6,378 nt of DNA from an uncultured Clostridia bacterium (GTDB taxonomy: Bacteria; Bacillota; Clostridia; Christensenellales; Aristaeellaceae), in NCBI GenBank assembly GCA_946042585.1, contig CAMGDO010000058.1, positions 1-6,378 of the forward strand, given 5' to 3'. The notes under the pieces are model-generated. The model did not search any database, was not told where the DNA came from, and saw only the letters and a list, made by a program, of their open reading frames with translations. A program made the translations under genes and the position numbers. This document shows positions 1-5,822 of the stretch, piece after piece (positions within the stretch are counted from its first letter, which is position 1; each line of letters begins with the position of its first letter).

Positions 1-543
1 CTCACCTGCACAGAATCCGCTCCCCTGTATGTGATCTCCGCCGATAAGGTATCCATCACGCTCACGCCCGGCAGTGTCAACACCTTCACTGACGGCAGCG
101 CCTATACCGTTGCCTACAGCAAGGCGCCCAACGCCTGCATCTACTCCCGCGACGACCTGACGATCAACGGCACGGGCGAACTGATTGTCAACGGCAATTA
201 CAACAACGGCATCGGCTGCAGCAACGACCTGAAGATCGTAGGCGGAACGATCACGGTGAACGCCCTCAACAACGCCCTCAAGGGCAATGACTCCGTCTCC
301 ATCCGTGAGGGCACGCTCACCATTCATTCGCAGGATGACGGCATCAAATCGAACAACGCCGATGAAGCGGGCAAGGGCTATGTGTATATTGCCGGCGGCA
401 GTATCACCATCACGGCGGGCGACGATGCCATTCAGGCCTCGCAGGATGTGACCATCGCGGGCGGCAGCATCACAGTGAATGCCGAAGGCAAAACGATCAA
501 TTCCAAAGGCACACAGGATGTAGCCCGCGGCGTCATTCAGTAA
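1..543 (+). CDS. Cthe_2159-like carbohydrate-binding beta-helix protein, C-terminal part (5' end outside window)
   Basis: The frame is open from base 1 to the TAA at 541-543 and gives 180 residues. The GTG at 31 is an internal valine, not a start, because family-like sequence precedes it (LTCTESAPLYVISADKV). The visible part is built of short parallel beta-helix rungs: an Asn/Asp-Gly turn, then a strand such as LTINGTGELIVNG, LKIVGGTITVNA, VSIREGTLTIHS, VYIAGGSITITAG or VTIAGGSITVNA, with turns such as DDGIKSNNA and DDAIQAS between them. The motif DDLTINGTG followed by NYNNGIG is typical of the Cthe_2159 family (carbohydrate-binding domain-containing proteins). The Clostridium thermocellum founder is a calcium-binding beta-helix reported to bind cellulose and polygalacturonate. 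Members are usually secreted or lipid-anchored, but the signal sequence would lie outside the window. The protein ends right after the last rung with no sortase or dockerin motif. The family call is firm; the ligand is inference. Confidence 0.85.
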   Translation, partial: LTCTESAPLYVISADKVSITLTPGSVNTFTDGSAYTVAYSKAPNACIYSRDDLTINGTGELIVNGNYNNGIGCSNDLKIVGGTITVNALNNALKGNDSVSIREGTLTIHSQDDGIKSNNADEAGKGYVYIAGGSITITAGDDAIQASQDVTIAGGSITVNAEGKTINSKGTQDVARGVIQ

Positions 544-558
544 AGCGCAATTCATCAA

Positions 559-590
559 CCGGCCGGGACTTCCCGGCCGGTTTTTGTTTG
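559..590 (+). terminator. Intrinsic terminator after the beta-helix gene
   Basis: A perfect G+C-rich inverted repeat, CCGGCCGGGA (559-568) and TCCCGGCCGG (571-580), is followed directly by TTTTTGTTTG. It folds as a 9-bp stem with a four-base loop. It lies 15 bases after the stop codon of the beta-helix gene and just before the next promoter, so it insulates the downstream operon. Confidence 0.93.
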
Positions 591-594
591 TGCC

Positions 595-623
595 TTGACA
601 GTCTTTGCCGCGCGTAGTATGCT
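595..623 (+). promoter_or_regulatory. Sigma-A type promoter of the glycosidase-dehydrogenase operon
   Basis: A perfect -35 hexamer TTGACA (595-600) is separated by exactly 17 bases from TATGCT (618-623), which matches the TATAAT consensus at four of six positions, including TA at the start and T at the end. Transcription should start near 629-632, leaving a leader of about 30 bases before the ATG at 661. The -35 begins only four bases after the upstream terminator, so the operon has its own promoter. Confidence 0.82.
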
Positions 624-632
624 GTCAGCATA
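618..632. promoter_or_regulatory. Perfect 15-base palindrome over the -10 element (operator candidate)
   Basis: TATGCTG (618-624) and CAGCATA (626-632) are exact reverse complements around the single base at 625. The left arm contains the whole -10 hexamer and the right arm reaches the predicted start of transcription. A dimeric repressor bound here would block RNA polymerase, the usual placement for repressors of sugar catabolic operons. No regulator gene lies in the window, so the binding protein is unknown. Confidence 0.55.
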
Positions 633-647
633 TAAAAAACAATCGGG

Positions 648-660
648 AGGAGGCCCCCCC
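648..660 (+). promoter_or_regulatory. Ribosome binding site that fixes the start of the DUF4091 gene
   Basis: A full AGGAGG (648-653) is separated from the ATG at 661 by seven bases, all C. This strong site decides the start: the frame is open upstream to a TTG at 595, but that TTG is part of the -35 element and cannot be translated from this promoter. The all-C spacer is a homopolymer that could vary in length. Confidence 0.9.
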
Positions 661-2301
661 ATGCTGGAGCTTCGCGTCATTCATCCGCTGGAAAAGGTCT
701 TTCTGGATGCCGCGCCCCCCGCAAGCGCAGCGCAAAGCGTTTTTTCCGGCTTTCAGAATGAAAGCATTTCCTTTCAGATCGCCGCATGCCGCCATGATGA
801 AACGCTAATCTGTCCCGTATGCGCGCAGGTGTGTTCCCCGCTGGGCGACCGCGTGACGCTGCGCAGCGTGCGCCATGTGCCGGTGGTGCTGTCCACCGCT
901 CCGGATGCCGACGGCAACTACGCGCGCAAAGCCCCGGGGCTGTATCCCGACCTGCTGCGCAGGGAGGATGCTGTGCAGCTGCAGCCGCACCTGTGGCACA
1001 GCTTCTGGGTGGAGGTCACGCCGGAGGGCGCAACTCCCGGCGAGTATCCCGTCACCGTGCGCTTTTTGTCGGTCAGCAGCGGCGAATGCCTGGGTGAATG
1101 CAGCGCCGAAATCCGGATTCTGCCGGGATATTTGCCCGAGCAGACGCTGATTCGCACCAGCTGGTTTCACAGCGACTGTCTGTCGCAGGTCTATCAGGTG
1201 CCGGTGTTCAGTGAAGAATACTGGCAGCTGATCGCCCGTTTCATGCGCACCGCCGTGCGCCGCGGGCACAATATGATTCTCACCCCGCTTTTCACGCCGC
1301 CGCTGGATACCGCCGTGGGCGGCGAACGCCCCACCGTGCAGCTGGTGGATATCTCCGTGACAGGCGGAGAATACAGCTTTGATTTCTCCCGCCTGCACCG
1401 CTGGGTACATACCGCCCAGGAGGCGGGCATGACATACTTTGAGATGTCGCATCTGTTTACCCAGTGGGGCGCCGCGCATGCGCCCAAGGTGATGGCCACT
1501 GTGGAGGGAGAATACAGGCGCATTTTCGGCTGGGAGACGGATGCGGTCAGCGCAGAATACGCCGCCTTCCTGCGTGCGTTTCTCACCCAGCTGATGCCGC
1601 AGCTGCATGCGCTGGGCATCAAAAAGCGCACCTACTTCCACATCTCCGATGAGCCGCAGGAATCGATGCTCACCGCTTACACCGCCGCACGCGATCTGGT
1701 CAGACCCTATATCGAAGGCTGTCCCATCATCGACGCGCTCTCCAGCATCGAATTCTACAACACCGGCGCCGTCCAAAAGCCCATCCCCGCCATCAACCAT
1801 CTAAAGCCCTTTCTGGATGCGGGCGTGCCCGGGCTGTGGACCTATTACTGCTGCGGACAATACCGGGACGTCGTCAACCAGTTCATCGCCATGCCGGGCG
1901 CGCGCACGCGCATGCTGGGCGTGCTGTTGTATCTCTATCGCATCGAGGGCTTCCTGCAATGGGGCTATAACTTCTATAACACACAGCGCTCCCTTCATCG
2001 CATTGATCCCTACGCCGTCACCGATGGGGATGGCGCTTTCCCTGCCGGCGACCCCTTTGTGGTTTACCCCGGAGCGGACGGCTTCCCCGAGGAATCCATG
2101 CGCCTTCTCCATGTGCACATGGCCATGCAGGATCTGCGCGCCCTGAACTGTCTGGAGCAACTGACCAGCCGCAGCCATGTGCTGTCGCTGCTGAGCGACT
2201 GCGCGGGCGACCTCTCTCTGACCGTTTATCCCCATGATCCACAGTTTTTTGTCACCCTGCGCACGCGCGTGGACGCTGAAATAATCAACCACAGGAAGTA
2301 A
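661..2301 (+). CDS. DUF4091 / GH123-like glycoside hydrolase (probable beta-N-acetylhexosaminidase type, substrate unknown)
   Basis: The protein has 546 residues and no signal peptide or membrane segment, so it should be cytoplasmic. An N-terminal beta-sandwich (about residues 1-170, ending in the strand HSFWVEVTPEG at 113-123 and the region after it) precedes a barrel-like catalytic domain (about 180-520). The family signature is the adjacent acid pair D330-E331 in YFHISDEP, corresponding to the Asp-Glu pair that GH123 beta-N-acetylgalactosaminidases use for substrate-assisted hydrolysis of beta-linked GalNAc. Further typical segments are FEMSHLFTQWG, WTYYCCGQ (393-400) and FLQWGYNFYN (431-440). 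Length fits DUF4091 proteins of Clostridia. The gene is first in an operon, with its own promoter and a strong ribosome binding site, and a dehydrogenase gene follows seven bases downstream. The fold and family call is strong; the activity is inferred, since most DUF4091 subgroups have not been tested. A runs-of-C stretch at 715-720 lies in the early coding region, but the frame is intact. Confidence 0.85.
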   Translation: MLELRVIHPLEKVFLDAAPPASAAQSVFSGFQNESISFQIAACRHDETLICPVCAQVCSPLGDRVTLRSVRHVPVVLSTAPDADGNYARKAPGLYPDLLRREDAVQLQPHLWHSFWVEVTPEGATPGEYPVTVRFLSVSSGECLGECSAEIRILPGYLPEQTLIRTSWFHSDCLSQVYQVPVFSEEYWQLIARFMRTAVRRGHNMILTPLFTPPLDTAVGGERPTVQLVDISVTGGEYSFDFSRLHRWVHTAQEAGMTYFEMSHLFTQWGAAHAPKVMATVEGEYRRIFGWETDAVSAEYAAFLRAFLTQLMPQLHALGIKKRTYFHISDEPQESMLTAYTAARDLVRPYIEGCPIIDALSSIEFYNTGAVQKPIPAINHLKPFLDAGVPGLWTYYCCGQYRDVVNQFIAMPGARTRMLGVLLYLYRIEGFLQWGYNFYNTQRSLHRIDPYAVTDGDGAFPAGDPFVVYPGADGFPEESMRLLHVHMAMQDLRALNCLEQLTSRSHVLSLLSDCAGDLSLTVYPHDPQFFVTLRTRVDAEIINHRK

Positions 2302-2308
2302 TACTGCC

Positions 2309-3259
2309 ATGAAAATTGCCCTGCTTGAACCCCTGAACATTCCCGGAAACCTGCTGGAAGAAATGGCTGCTCCGCTAAAGGCGCGCGGCCACGAATTCAC
2401 CCGGTACGATACCAAAGCTGCCAGCCCGGAAGAGCTCATTCGCCGCGCGCACGACATGGACATCGTCATGATCGCCAATACGCCCTTCCCCGAGGACGTG
2501 GTGAAGGCCTGTCCGAAGCTTCAATACATCAATGTCGCCTTTACGGGCGTAGACCATGTCGCCATGGCGGAATGCCGCCGCCGCGGCATTCAGGTGAGCA
2601 ATGCCGCCAACTATTCCAATCAGTCCGTCGCGGAACTGACTGTTGGCATGGCGGTGAGCCTGCTTCGGCGGATGCCCGCCTGCGACGAAGCCGTGCGAAA
2701 CGGCGGCACAGGCGCGCTTCTTCTCGGGCGTGAAATCTGCGGCCGCACCGTCGGTATCATCGGCACCGGGCGCATTGGCCTGCGCGTGGCGCGTCTGATG
2801 CTTGCTTTCGGCGCGCATGTCATCGCCTTTGATCCTGTTCCCAGCGAAGAGGGGCGAGCGCTTGGCATTGAATATGTCGCGCTTCCCGCCCTGCTTTCCC
2901 GCAGCGACATTGTCACGCTGCACGCTCCCGCCTGCGAAGCCACCCGCAAAATGCTCGGTGCCCGGGAATTTGCCCTGATGAAGCCCTCCGCGCTTTTTAT
3001 CAACTGCGCGCGCGGCGCGCTGGTGGACGCGCAGGCGCTGTGCGACGCACTGAACTCGGGGCGCATTGCCGGCGCCGCCGTGGATGTGTTTGATATGGAG
3101 CCGCCGCTGCCTGAGGGCGAACCGCTGCTGCACGCCAGAAACATCATTCTGACCCCGCACATCGCCTATGCCACAGAGGAAAGCATGCTGCGCCGTGCGC
3201 GCATCGCTTTTGACAGCCTCACGGCATGGCTGGACGGAAATCCGCAGAATCTGTGCTGA
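2309..3259 (+). CDS. D-isomer-specific 2-hydroxyacid dehydrogenase, NAD-binding
   Basis: This 316-residue protein has the usual length and two-domain layout of the family: a split substrate-binding domain (about 1-100 and 290-316) around a Rossmann NAD domain (about 105-285). The dinucleotide motif GTGRIG is at 152-157 and ends its second strand with D175, which favours NAD over NADP. The catalytic Arg, Glu and His are all present: R235 in NCARGALVD, E264 in DVFDMEPP and H284 in LTPHIAYAT. Such enzymes interconvert a 2-hydroxyacid and a 2-ketoacid; phosphoglycerate, D-lactate, glyoxylate and similar substrates cannot be told apart here. It lacks the C-terminal ACT domain of long SerA proteins. 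The ATG at 2309 follows the glycosidase stop by seven bases, and its ribosome binding site AGGAAG (2293-2298, ten-base spacer) lies in the last codons of that gene, so the two are cotranscribed and probably translationally coupled. It is unlikely to be biosynthetic serA; a catabolic role linked to the glycosidase is inferred. Confidence 0.9.
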   Translation: MKIALLEPLNIPGNLLEEMAAPLKARGHEFTRYDTKAASPEELIRRAHDMDIVMIANTPFPEDVVKACPKLQYINVAFTGVDHVAMAECRRRGIQVSNAANYSNQSVAELTVGMAVSLLRRMPACDEAVRNGGTGALLLGREICGRTVGIIGTGRIGLRVARLMLAFGAHVIAFDPVPSEEGRALGIEYVALPALLSRSDIVTLHAPACEATRKMLGAREFALMKPSALFINCARGALVDAQALCDALNSGRIAGAAVDVFDMEPPLPEGEPLLHARNIILTPHIAYATEESMLRRARIAFDSLTAWLDGNPQNLC

Positions 3260-3276
3260 AGCACGCCGGCCAGAAC

Positions 3277-3307
3277 AAAAAACGGAGCTTTTGAAGCTCC
3301 GTTTTTT
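3277..3307. terminator. Bidirectional intrinsic terminator between converging operons
   Basis: CGGAGCTT (3283-3290) pairs with AAGCTCCG (3294-3301), and six A (3277-3282) before it mirror six T (3302-3307) after it. Read on either strand it is a hairpin followed by a U-run. It lies 17 bases after the dehydrogenase stop. It is also the only convincing terminator downstream of mnmE, 113 bases past that stop. The rest of the intergenic region (3308-3419) holds no gene; only weak, mutually exclusive four-base stems are seen near 3400-3420. Confidence 0.88.
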
Positions 3308-3419
3308 GTATGCAGCACATTACAGAATAACAAACAGCCACAGCAGAGCAGCCTGCCGTGACTGTCAGTAATCCGTTCGCGCTTTTTTATTTGCTGTCTT
3401 TCCGCTGCCGGTGCGGCGT

Positions 3420-4757
3420 TCACTTGCCCACGCAGAACCGCGAAAATACGCCGTCCAGCAGCTTTTCATCCACCTGATCGCCTGTAACCGCGCCCAGCGC
3501 ATCCAGCGCCGCATGCAGATCAATCGCCGCCAGATCCAGCGCCGCGCCGCTTTCCAGCGCTTTGGCGGCGCATTGCAGATGCTCCGCCGCCTTGCGTGCC
3601 AGGCGCATGTGCCGCGCGTTGGTCAGCGGCAGTTCGCAGGGCGTTCCGGCTGCCCGGGCAATGGCTGTGCGCAGCAAATCCATGCCGTCGCCCGTCGCCG
3701 CACTCACAGGCAGCGCATCGCTGATTTGCGTCACGCTGCCGCGATCCGTTTTATTGCATACAATCAGCCGCGGATACGCGCTGGTTTCACGCATCAGCGC
3801 CTCATCCTCCGCGGTCAGCGGCTGTGAAGCATCCAGCACCAGCAGCAGCAGATCGCTGGTGCGCATCACCTCGCGCGCCCGCTGCACGCCGATGGCCTCC
3901 ACCGTCTCCGCCTGTTCCCGAATTCCTGCCGTGTCCGACAGATTGACGCGCAGACCGTTGAGCAGCAGACTGCCGCGCACCACATCGCGCGTTGTGCCGG
4001 GAATCTCTGTCACAATAGCGCGTTCCTCCCGCAAAAGCGCATTGAGCAGCGAGCTTTTGCCCACATTGGGCCGCCCACACAGCGCAACCTCAAAGCCTGT
4101 ATCCAGCAACCGCGCCGCGCGCTCGTCGCACGCGCTCAGCAGCTCATCCGCCAGCTTCTCCGCCTGCATGCGCACATCGCCCGCCGCCTCGTCCTCTTCG
4201 ATTTCCTCCGGATAATCCAGCGCCGCCGCCACGCCCGCCAGCATTTGGGTCAGTTTATCCTGCGCCGTGCGGATAAACGCGTTTGTGCCGCCCGTCAGCT
4301 GCCGGAGCGCCGCACGTGCGGATTGCTCTCCCTGTGATGCAATCATGCTCATCACGCCTTCGGCGCGGCTCAGATCGATGCGCCCGTTCAAAAAGGCACG
4401 GCGGGTGAACTCTCCGGGCTCCGCCGGACGCGCGCCCAGCGCATACAGGGCGTGAAGCGCCGCCTGCGCCGCCTGCTCGCCGCCATGCGTGTGAAACTCC
4501 GCCACATCCTCGCGGGTATAGGAGCGCGGCGAGAGCATCACCACGCCCATGCACTCATCGATCAACGCACCCTTTTCATCGCGCAGCCAGCCGTACAGCA
4601 GACGGTGGCTTTCCACCTGCTGCTGCCCCGCCGGGGTAAAAAGCGCGCGAAAATACGCGCAGGCGTTTTCACCGCTTACGCGCACAATGGCGATGCCGCC
4701 CCGGCCGGGAGGCGTAGCAAGCGCCGCTATGGTATCATTTTCGTATGCCAGAATCAT
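3420..4757 (-). CDS. mnmE: tRNA uridine-5-carboxymethylaminomethyl(34) synthesis GTPase MnmE
   Basis: MnmE works with MnmG in the cytoplasm to add the (carboxymethyl)aminomethyl group to the wobble U34 of certain tRNAs, using methylene-THF and GTP hydrolysis. The 445-residue protein is full length for the family. Its N-terminal folate-binding domain begins with the hallmark DTIAALATPPGRGGIAIVRV (8-27). A helical domain and an inserted G domain follow, with G1 GRPNVGKS (228-235), G2 IPGTTRD (252-258), G3 DTAG (275-278), G4 NKTD (335-338) and G5 SAATG (352-356). It ends in the conserved Cys motif FCVGK, with C442 four residues from the end. The ATG is set by the N-terminal hallmark; GGGA at 4767-4770 gives a modest ribosome binding site nine bases away. 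It is the last gene of the minus-strand operon, 15 bases after the yhaM-like gene. No mnmG follows it, although mnmG is its common neighbour. Confidence 0.98.
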   Translation of the reverse strand: MILAYENDTIAALATPPGRGGIAIVRVSGENACAYFRALFTPAGQQQVESHRLLYGWLRDEKGALIDECMGVVMLSPRSYTREDVAEFHTHGGEQAAQAALHALYALGARPAEPGEFTRRAFLNGRIDLSRAEGVMSMIASQGEQSARAALRQLTGGTNAFIRTAQDKLTQMLAGVAAALDYPEEIEEDEAAGDVRMQAEKLADELLSACDERAARLLDTGFEVALCGRPNVGKSSLLNALLREERAIVTEIPGTTRDVVRGSLLLNGLRVNLSDTAGIREQAETVEAIGVQRAREVMRTSDLLLLVLDASQPLTAEDEALMRETSAYPRLIVCNKTDRGSVTQISDALPVSAATGDGMDLLRTAIARAAGTPCELPLTNARHMRLARKAAEHLQCAAKALESGAALDLAAIDLHAALDALGAVTGDQVDEKLLDGVFSRFCVGK

Positions 4758-4772
4758 TGTCCTGTTTCCCGT

Positions 4773-5795
4773 TTACAAAAGACCCTGATATGCCTTTTCC
4801 GCTTCCGGATGCGACGGATGCGCTTCTTCCGGCTGGTTGGACATCTCAGAAGTATAGCGCGGATGATACACGCGCCGGTCGAGCGACCAGATCTTTTCGC
4901 TGAACGCGCCCGACGGCGTGCGCTTGACAATGCCGTTCATCTCATTCATGCGCGCATCCAGCACATCCAGCCAGTGCAGCATTTCCGCCTCGGGGAACAT
5001 CGGCATGCGCGGGCTGCCGAATTCCGCCTCTCCATGATGGCTGATCACCATATGCTCCAGCAGCAGCACATATTCCTCATCCTCCGCCAGCCCCGCACGC
5101 CGCGCCGCTTCGCGCACCTGCGTGACGCCGCGCACCAGATGTCCCAGCAGCAGCCCTTCGGTGGTATAATCATTCACATTGCCCGATTCATCCGATTTCA
5201 TCTCGCGAATCTTGCTCAGATCATGCGCGATCACCCCGGCAAAGAGCAGGTCGCGATCCAGCCAGGGATATACCTCCAGCATATGCCGTGCGCCCTTGAG
5301 CATGGTGGTGGTGTGGTGCAATAAGCCGCTGCGCTCGGCATGGTGCAGCCGCTGCGCCGCCGGGAAATAGAGCAGCTCATCCCCCGCCATGGCAATCAGC
5401 TCGCGCACCAGACGCTGCAGCTTCTCATTTTTCATCTCGTCAATGGCGGCATGCACCTCTTGCAGCATCTGCCGGGGCGGATAGGGCGCGCAGGGCACCA
5501 GCATGGATATGTCCACATCGTCCGCATCCTCCGTCTCGCGCAGGCGGTTCACCCGCAGCTGCAGTCTGCCGTTATACTCCGTCACCAGCGCGCGCACCTT
5601 CACGATGCTGCCCACCCGCGGCGGCGTAACAGCGCCATCCCACAATTTGGCATTGATGTCGCCCGTGCGGTCGCACAGCGTCATATCCAGATAGCGGCTT
5701 CCATTGGCGGAAGCGCGCTGCTCGCTGGTGCGCACCAGCAGAAAGCCCTCAAATTTCTGATCTTTGGCAAACGTCGCCACTGCGGTTTGTTCCAT
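4773..5795 (-). CDS. yhaM: YhaM-family 3'-5' exoribonuclease (OB fold plus HD domain)
   Basis: The 340-residue protein has an N-terminal OB-fold nucleic-acid binding domain (about 15-85, with the strand pattern YLDMTLCDRTGDINAKLWD at 35-53). An HD metal-dependent phosphohydrolase domain follows (about 150-300). Likely metal ligands are H160/H161 in GLLHHT, the H191-D192 pair in GVIAHDLSKI, H219, H248, H253/H254 in ISHHGEAEFGSP, and D280. This OB-then-HD order is that of Bacillus subtilis YhaM, a manganese-dependent 3'-5' exonuclease of RNA and single-stranded DNA. The protein is slightly longer than B. subtilis YhaM (about 314 residues), mainly through a Pro/His-rich tail. The HD motif reads HDLSKI where HDIGKI or HDLGKI is usual. 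The ATG at 5795 lies behind a duplicated ribosome-binding heptamer. It sits 27 bases downstream of dnaB and 15 upstream of mnmE. Family placement is firm; orthology to yhaM itself is likely but not proven. Confidence 0.88.
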   Translation of the reverse strand: MEQTAVATFAKDQKFEGFLLVRTSEQRASANGSRYLDMTLCDRTGDINAKLWDGAVTPPRVGSIVKVRALVTEYNGRLQLRVNRLRETEDADDVDISMLVPCAPYPPRQMLQEVHAAIDEMKNEKLQRLVRELIAMAGDELLYFPAAQRLHHAERSGLLHHTTTMLKGARHMLEVYPWLDRDLLFAGVIAHDLSKIREMKSDESGNVNDYTTEGLLLGHLVRGVTQVREAARRAGLAEDEEYVLLLEHMVISHHGEAEFGSPRMPMFPEAEMLHWLDVLDARMNEMNGIVKRTPSGAFSEKIWSLDRRVYHPRYTSEMSNQPEEAHPSHPEAEKAYQGLL

Positions 5796-5818
5796 CGTTT
5801 CCTGTCTCCTGTCAAACG
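5796..5818 (-). promoter_or_regulatory. Duplicated ribosome binding site of the yhaM-like gene inside a small inverted repeat
   Basis: Read on the minus strand, the leader is CGTTT, then GACAGGA twice in tandem, then AAACG immediately before the ATG. The heptamers lie at 5807-5813 and 5800-5806, giving an AGGAG ten bases from the start codon and an AGGA four bases from it. CGTTT (minus strand, 5814-5818) and AAACG (5796-5800) can pair into a 5-bp stem with a 13-base loop that holds the upstream copy. Ribosome binding is near certain; regulation by the stem is speculative. Confidence 0.55.
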
Positions 5819-5822
5819 GCTG

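Noticed and set aside
61..520. DNA-level tandem repeats in the beta-helix gene
   Set aside because: The repetition is at the protein rung level. The nucleotide copies have diverged and look like ordinary coding drift, not a recent expansion.
31..543. GTG at 31 as the start of a complete small protein
   Set aside because: The frame stays open to base 1 with family-like beta-helix sequence, and no ribosome binding site precedes the GTG, so the gene is truncated by the window edge.
596..627. TGACAG (596-601) and CTGTCA (622-627) as a second inverted repeat in the promoter
   Set aside because: It is only six bases per arm with a 20-base gap, and one arm is fixed by the -35 consensus, so it could easily be chance. 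The 618-632 palindrome is a better operator candidate.
595..660. TTG at 595 as the start of the DUF4091 protein (568 residues)
   Set aside because: The TTG is part of the -35 element, and AGGAGG seven bases before the ATG at 661 marks the true start. The 22 extra residues do not fit the family N-terminus.
805..1800. A 331-codon open frame on the minus strand opposite the DUF4091 gene
   Set aside because: It is antisense to a gene with clear family motifs. Its translation is low-complexity His/Gln/Gly/Arg-rich with no recognisable domain or good ribosome binding site, a usual effect of high G+C at third codon positions.
2375..3160. Long minus-strand open frames opposite the dehydrogenase gene (also 2620-3162 and 1801-2478)
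   Set aside because: They mirror a gene whose NAD motif and catalytic Arg-Glu-His are intact in the plus strand. The antisense translations have no domain features.
3308..3419. Possible small RNA or separate mnmE terminator in the intergenic region
   Set aside because: Only four-base stems such as CCGC/GCGG on the minus strand are present, without a following U-run, and no promoter-like pair is evident.
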